From an uncultured Psychrobacter sp. (GTDB taxonomy: Bacteria; Pseudomonadota; Gammaproteobacteria; Pseudomonadales; Moraxellaceae), in the NCBI RefSeq assembly GCF_947495825.1, contig NZ_CANMAH010000002.1, positions 1 through 64,000 on the forward strand: a stretch of DNA of 64,000 nucleotides, in the 5' to 3' direction. Numbering within the stretch: position 1 is the first letter of the stretch; each line of letters opens with the position of its first letter. The position numbers were made by a program, and so were the translations under genes. Under the pieces are notes generated by a model. It ran no database searches, was not told the origin of the DNA, and was given only the letters and a program-made list of their open reading frames with translations. Shown here in pieces: positions 60,415-64,000 of this stretch.

Positions 60415-62010
60415 TTAATCTAAAACAATGTCATATTGCTCTTGGGTATATAGGTTTTCTACTTCAAATGTAATCACTCTCCCTAGCAAATACTCAAGAT
60501 CTGCAACAGTATCTGCTTCTGAGGTCAACAGTAAATCAATAACTGCTGCATGAGCGACGACGGTGAATTTCTTTGGTGAGTTATAAGTACGAGCGCAGCG
60601 CATCATCTCGCGAAATATCTCAAAACAAACGGTTTCAGCCGTTTTGACAAACCCGCGACCTTGACAAGTAGAGCAAGGCTCGCACAGTTGCTGTCCTAAA
60701 GATTCACGCGTACGCTTACGTGTCATCTCTACCAGTCCAAGCTCACTAACTTGGGTGATATTGGTTTTGGCATAATCTTCGGTCAATTGCTGCTGCAAGC
60801 TGCTTAGGACATCATCCTTATGCTCTTGCTCCAGCATATCGATAAAGTCGAGAATGATAATACCACCTAGGTTACGCAGGCGTAATTGGCGGGCGATGGC
60901 ATGTGTGGCTTCAAGATTGGTCTTATAGACGGTATCTTCTAATGAGCGTCCCCCAACAAAAGAGCCTGTATTGACATCGATGGTGGTCATCGCTTCTGTC
61001 TGATCGATGATTAAATAGCCACCCGATTTAAGATCAACACGGCGTTTGAGGGCGTCGCGTAGATCGTCTTCGACACGGTGCACATCAAATAATGCTGGCT
61101 CAGCGGTATAATGTACAATACGATCATAAATAAAAGGCACAAACTCTTTAGCAAAGTACCGTACCTGCTCATAAACTTGGGCATTATCAATAATGACTTT
61201 TTCAGTATCAGCATGTACCAGGTCACGTATGGAGCGCAGCGGTAACGATAACTCTTGATAAATAAGCTCAGAGCTTTGATGATGATTTATCTCTTGGCGG
61301 CGCGCGCAAATAGTCCGCCACAACTGGACAAGATAATAAATATCTTCTTCGAGCTTATTTAAAGGTACGCGCTCAGCGGCGGTACGAGCAATTAACCCCC
61401 CTTTTAAACTGACTGTCTGCATTAAACTTGTCAGCTCAGTTTTTAAGCGAGTACGCTCGTCTTCGCTATCGATACGCTGAGAGATACCAACGTGATCGCT
61501 TGATGGCAGATATACAAGATAACGTGATGGTAGTGAGATATTGGTCGTTAAGCGGGCGCCTTTACTGCCTAGTTGATCTTTGGTCACTTGTACGAGGATA
61601 CGCTGTCCTTCGTGTAGGCGATGTTGGATCAGAGTCTTATTAGATACGGGTACGATTTCGGTAGTCTGAGCACTGACAATAGGTGGCGTCATACCCAAAC
61701 TATCAGCCGGAGTTGCGCTACTATCTGCGATGACTTCTGTCTCTACAAAAGATTGATTTTTGCTCTTTGGCGTAGGTTTTGGCTCACGCTGCATATCATT
61801 GACATGTAAGAACGCGGTTCGTGATTGACCGATATCAACGAATGCTGCTTGCATACCAGGTAATACGCGTACTACCGTTCCTAAGTAGATATTACCAACC
61901 AAACCCAATTTATGATGACGCTCTATATAAATCTCACCGAGCACACCGTTATCTAAGACAGCCACGCGGCATTCCATCGGACTGACATTAATTAGCAGCT
62001 CTTCAGACAT
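60415..62010 (-). CDS. rng: Ribonuclease G
   Basis: RNase G is an endoribonuclease of the RNase E family that trims the 5' end of 16S rRNA and degrades mRNAs. The S1 domain begins at about residue 38. The catalytic segments EAMTTIDVNTGSFVGG and IIILDFIDM are present, and the zinc-link cysteines lie in CEPCSTCQGRG (443-453). At 531 residues it is longer than E. coli RNase G (489); most of the excess is a polar insertion at about 76-115 within the S1 domain. It is downstream of maf and mreCD, as is usual. Confidence 0.93.
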   Translation of the reverse strand: MSEELLINVSPMECRVAVLDNGVLGEIYIERHHKLGLVGNIYLGTVVRVLPGMQAAFVDIGQSRTAFLHVNDMQREPKPTPKSKNQSFVETEVIADSSATPADSLGMTPPIVSAQTTEIVPVSNKTLIQHRLHEGQRILVQVTKDQLGSKGARLTTNISLPSRYLVYLPSSDHVGISQRIDSEDERTRLKTELTSLMQTVSLKGGLIARTAAERVPLNKLEEDIYYLVQLWRTICARRQEINHHQSSELIYQELSLPLRSIRDLVHADTEKVIIDNAQVYEQVRYFAKEFVPFIYDRIVHYTAEPALFDVHRVEDDLRDALKRRVDLKSGGYLIIDQTEAMTTIDVNTGSFVGGRSLEDTVYKTNLEATHAIARQLRLRNLGGIIILDFIDMLEQEHKDDVLSSLQQQLTEDYAKTNITQVSELGLVEMTRKRTRESLGQQLCEPCSTCQGRGFVKTAETVCFEIFREMMRCARTYNSPKKFTVVAHAAVIDLLLTSEADTVADLEYLLGRVITFEVENLYTQEQYDIVLD

Positions 62011-62177
62011 ATTTTTTCTCTTATTTATTACTTATGGTACTTATTAATCATAAATGGCTTTACAATAAAAAGCAGTCTTTTAAAATCACAGTCTAACAAA
62101 TGTCCCATCCCCCTGCCCACTATCCTGCCGTGTCATTATGTGACTGCTCACTTTTTCGTTTATTTCATAAACAGTAT

Positions 62178-62861
62178 TTATATTTGTTTGTGATTGTTTT
62201 CATAGGCTTTAGTTGCCTCCTCAATCAATGCTAGCGTTTGCGCTAATGGCAAGCCTACGACATTGGTATAGCTGCCATTGATACGTGTCACCCACGCAGC
62301 CGCTAAACCTTGAATAGCATAACCACCCGCTTTATCAGTTGGCTCACCACTGTCCCAGTAATCACGCATCATATCTTGTGTTAAAGGAACAAAGGTCACA
62401 TCTGTAGACTCAATGATTTGCTTTTGCCAGACCGCTTTTAATGATCTGTCATATAGCTCTTTTCCTTTGTCAGTAAACGACACCAAAGTTGCTTGGACAG
62501 CAGTCCATACTTGATGAGTGCTATCAGACATTTGCTGCCACATGTGATAAGCATGAGCGCGATCTGCCGGCTTGACAAGAACTGTGTGACCATCTGGCAA
62601 CACTCCAATAGTATCAGCCGTTAGAATAATAACCGATGTCGCAGATTGAGAAGATTCAAAAACCTTATTCTGATAGTCTGTCTTTAATTGCACAATAGCC
62701 GCATCGGCCTTAGCTGCAATCATGCGTTGAATATACTCTTTTGGAGACTCATTATCATCGGGAGTTTCATCAATATCAACACTCATGATATTGAGCTCAA
62801 GCTTAGCATTGGTTAGAAGCTTACGACGACGCGGTGAACCAGAAGCCAATATAATATTCAT
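62178..62861 (-). CDS. maf: Maf/YhdE nucleotide pyrophosphatase
   Basis: Maf proteins hydrolyse dTTP, UTP or modified nucleotides to monophosphates. The N-terminal IILASGSPRRRKLL substrate loop, IILTADTIG and, later, GGYAIQGLAAAWVTRINGSYTNVVGLPL are all present. The length of 227 residues is slightly long because of loops around 60-75 and 120-145. The gene sits between mreD and rng, as in many gammaproteobacteria. Confidence 0.9.
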   Translation of the reverse strand: MNIILASGSPRRRKLLTNAKLELNIMSVDIDETPDDNESPKEYIQRMIAAKADAAIVQLKTDYQNKVFESSQSATSVIILTADTIGVLPDGHTVLVKPADRAHAYHMWQQMSDSTHQVWTAVQATLVSFTDKGKELYDRSLKAVWQKQIIESTDVTFVPLTQDMMRDYWDSGEPTDKAGGYAIQGLAAAWVTRINGSYTNVVGLPLAQTLALIEEATKAYENNHKQI

Positions 62862-62920
62862 TACTACCCTCTTATTATTGTTAAGACTTTACTATGCTTG
62901 AGCTATAGGCTAACTAAAAA

Positions 62921-63406
62921 TTAACGCGCAAATCCACGCAATATTAACAGTATGAGAGGCCAACTTAAGATACTCATTAATAAAGACAATCCTGATTGTG
63001 CAACGAATAAGCCTTGGGTCATTAGCTGCAACACCCATAGAGTAAGCTGAAATACAATCAAGCCTACAGCCGCTAAAAACCAAGCGCTAAGCGTATTCAA
63101 TTGTTTGATTTGAAGACTACCGACTCTAAGTGCTAATACCATGACGACCGCTGCAAATGCTTGCTGCCCAAGATGAGTATCCATCAATAAGTCGGCAATG
63201 ATTCCAATCGTAAAAGCGGTAAAAATACCAACATAACGTGGCTGAAACAACAACCAAAATATCAGCACCATCATCATGATCATGGGACGTAATGTTGCCA
63301 TGCTTGGGCTTAATGGGTAAACACTAGGTGATGAGGCAACCACAAAGCTTAATACGATTGCAATAAGTATCTTGCTAGATGAATGCTCAGAATTCGAAAA
63401 CGCCAT
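62921..63406 (-). CDS. mreD: Rod shape-determining protein MreD
   Basis: MreD is an integral membrane part of the elongasome with MreB, MreC, RodA and PBP2. The 161-residue product has about five hydrophobic helices and the family region GIFTAFTIGIIADLLMDTHLGQQAF. It lies 22 bp downstream of mreC. Confidence 0.92.
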   Translation of the reverse strand: MAFSNSEHSSSKILIAIVLSFVVASSPSVYPLSPSMATLRPMIMMMVLIFWLLFQPRYVGIFTAFTIGIIADLLMDTHLGQQAFAAVVMVLALRVGSLQIKQLNTLSAWFLAAVGLIVFQLTLWVLQLMTQGLFVAQSGLSLLMSILSWPLILLILRGFAR

Positions 63407-63428
63407 GAATGCTTGCCTTAACGATTAT

Positions 63429-64000
63429 TTAGCGACTGGCAGGTATTGGTAATTCAGTGTTAGGATGCACTACCTTATCTTGCAAGATGAGTACATAAGC
63501 ATTATCAACAAAATTGGCAGTAGGTGACACCTCGATAATTCTAAAGTTGTCAGCTTGGGTGTCTTTAATGCGAGTAATACGGCCAACGCGGTAGCCTGCT
63601 GGTATACGGCCGCCCAAACCAGAGGATACTAGCTCGTCACCGATACGTACATCTGAGGTTTTGAACACGTAATTAAGACTCAGTGAAGTTGGGATGCCCG
63701 CACCTGTGACGATGGCACGTTGACCAGTACGCTTGATGGTGACAGCAACTGATTGCTGCTCGTCTGTGATAAGCAATAAGCGACTGGTATTGGGATAGGC
63801 ATTGATAATTTGTCCCAAAATACCATTTTCATCAATCACCGTTTGGCCAACTTGAACACCGTCTTTGGCGCCTTTATTGAGCACTACGATTTGTTTGAGT
63901 AAATTGGTATCTGTGCCAATCACTTGTGCTAAGTTCAGGTCAAATAAGTCGGGCTTGGTCGTTGACAAAATACCTTGTAAGCGAGCGTTTTGCGCCAAAA
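63429..64000 (-). CDS. mreC: Cell-shape protein MreC, C-terminal part (cut by window edge)
   Basis: The frame enters from the right edge and the start codon is outside the window. About 190 C-terminal residues are visible, forming the periplasmic beta-barrel part: VIGTDTNLLKQIVVLNKGAKDGVQVGQTVIDENGILGQI and later SGLGGRIPAGYRVGRITRI. The N-terminal membrane helix and coiled coil lie beyond base 64000. MreC links MreB to PBP2 in elongation. Confidence 0.94.
   Translation of the reverse strand, partial: LAQNARLQGILSTTKPDLFDLNLAQVIGTDTNLLKQIVVLNKGAKDGVQVGQTVIDENGILGQIINAYPNTSRLLLITDEQQSVAVTIKRTGQRAIVTGAGIPTSLSLNYVFKTSDVRIGDELVSSGLGGRIPAGYRVGRITRIKDTQADNFRIIEVSPTANFVDNAYVLILQDKVVHPNTELPIPASR

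Overview
The window looks like a chromosomal segment of a Psychrobacter-type bacterium (Moraxellaceae, Gammaproteobacteria). This is inferred from moderately low GC, the three-subunit transhydrogenase, a pyrB-linked pseudo-dihydroorotase, the DUF2069/WrbA pair, nnr divergent from queG, and a long S10-spc-alpha ribosomal cluster that ends with rpoA-rplQ. Nearly everything is core housekeeping DNA. No phage, transposase, integron, CRISPR array or tRNA was recognised.

Layout. (1) 1-585: three tandem near-consensus promoters pointing left, out of the window, followed by a leader that resembles a ribosomal RNA operon leader; the rRNA genes themselves would lie beyond base 1. (2) 0.6-7.4 kb: pssA, rlmJ, a 2OG-Fe(II) oxygenase, dapE, then a small leftward group holding a possible HEPN-fold protein (the one gene that looks accessory), a GyrI-like ligand-binding protein, iscX and a hot-dog thioesterase. 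(3) 7.5-10.5 kb: the pntAA-pntAB-pntB proton-translocating transhydrogenase operon, terminator-bounded. (4) 11-16.8 kb: yaaA, groES-groEL with a good sigma-32 promoter and a MITE-like palindrome just behind groEL, a secreted DUF3108 protein, and a DUF2069/WrbA pair. (5) 17-22.4 kb: a run of membrane proteins (YihY/BrkB, DUF2254, a CPA1 Na+/H+ antiporter, DUF2127). (6) 22.4-30.3 kb: pyrB-pyrC', fbp, a SpoU methyltransferase, etfBA, a DUF421 protein and a cold-shock protein. (7) 31.3-34.8 kb: ilvB-ilvH-ilvC. (8) 35.5-45.8 kb: a DUF4124 protein, nnr, queG, a BON-LysM protein, fabD-fabG-acpP, rpmF, yceD, epmC and a YciO-type protein. (9) 45.9-60.3 kb: 26 ribosomal protein genes with secY and rpoA, read leftward from a promoter at 60.3 kb. 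(10) 60.4-64 kb: rng, maf, mreD and the end of mreC, cut by the window edge.

The genes fall into pathways: phospholipid and fatty-acid synthesis (pssA, fabD, fabG, acpP), lysine/diaminopimelate (dapE), branched-chain amino acids (ilvBHC), pyrimidines (pyrB with its non-catalytic partner), redox coupling (pnt, etf, nnr, WrbA), envelope shape (mreCD) and translation (ribosome, rlmJ, queG, epmC).

I did not find a convincing new system. The points most worth a second look are the tandem rrn-type promoters at the left edge, an intrinsic terminator-like hairpin inside the spc operon between rpsH and rplF, the pseudo-dihydroorotase with lost metal ligands, the possible HEPN protein, the repeat elements beside dapE and groEL, and direct repeats in front of fabD. 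Several start codons were moved inward from the longest reading frame on ribosome-binding-site evidence (pssA, dapE, wrbA-like, csp, ilvC, ilvH, lysM protein, fabD, secY, rplN, rplV).
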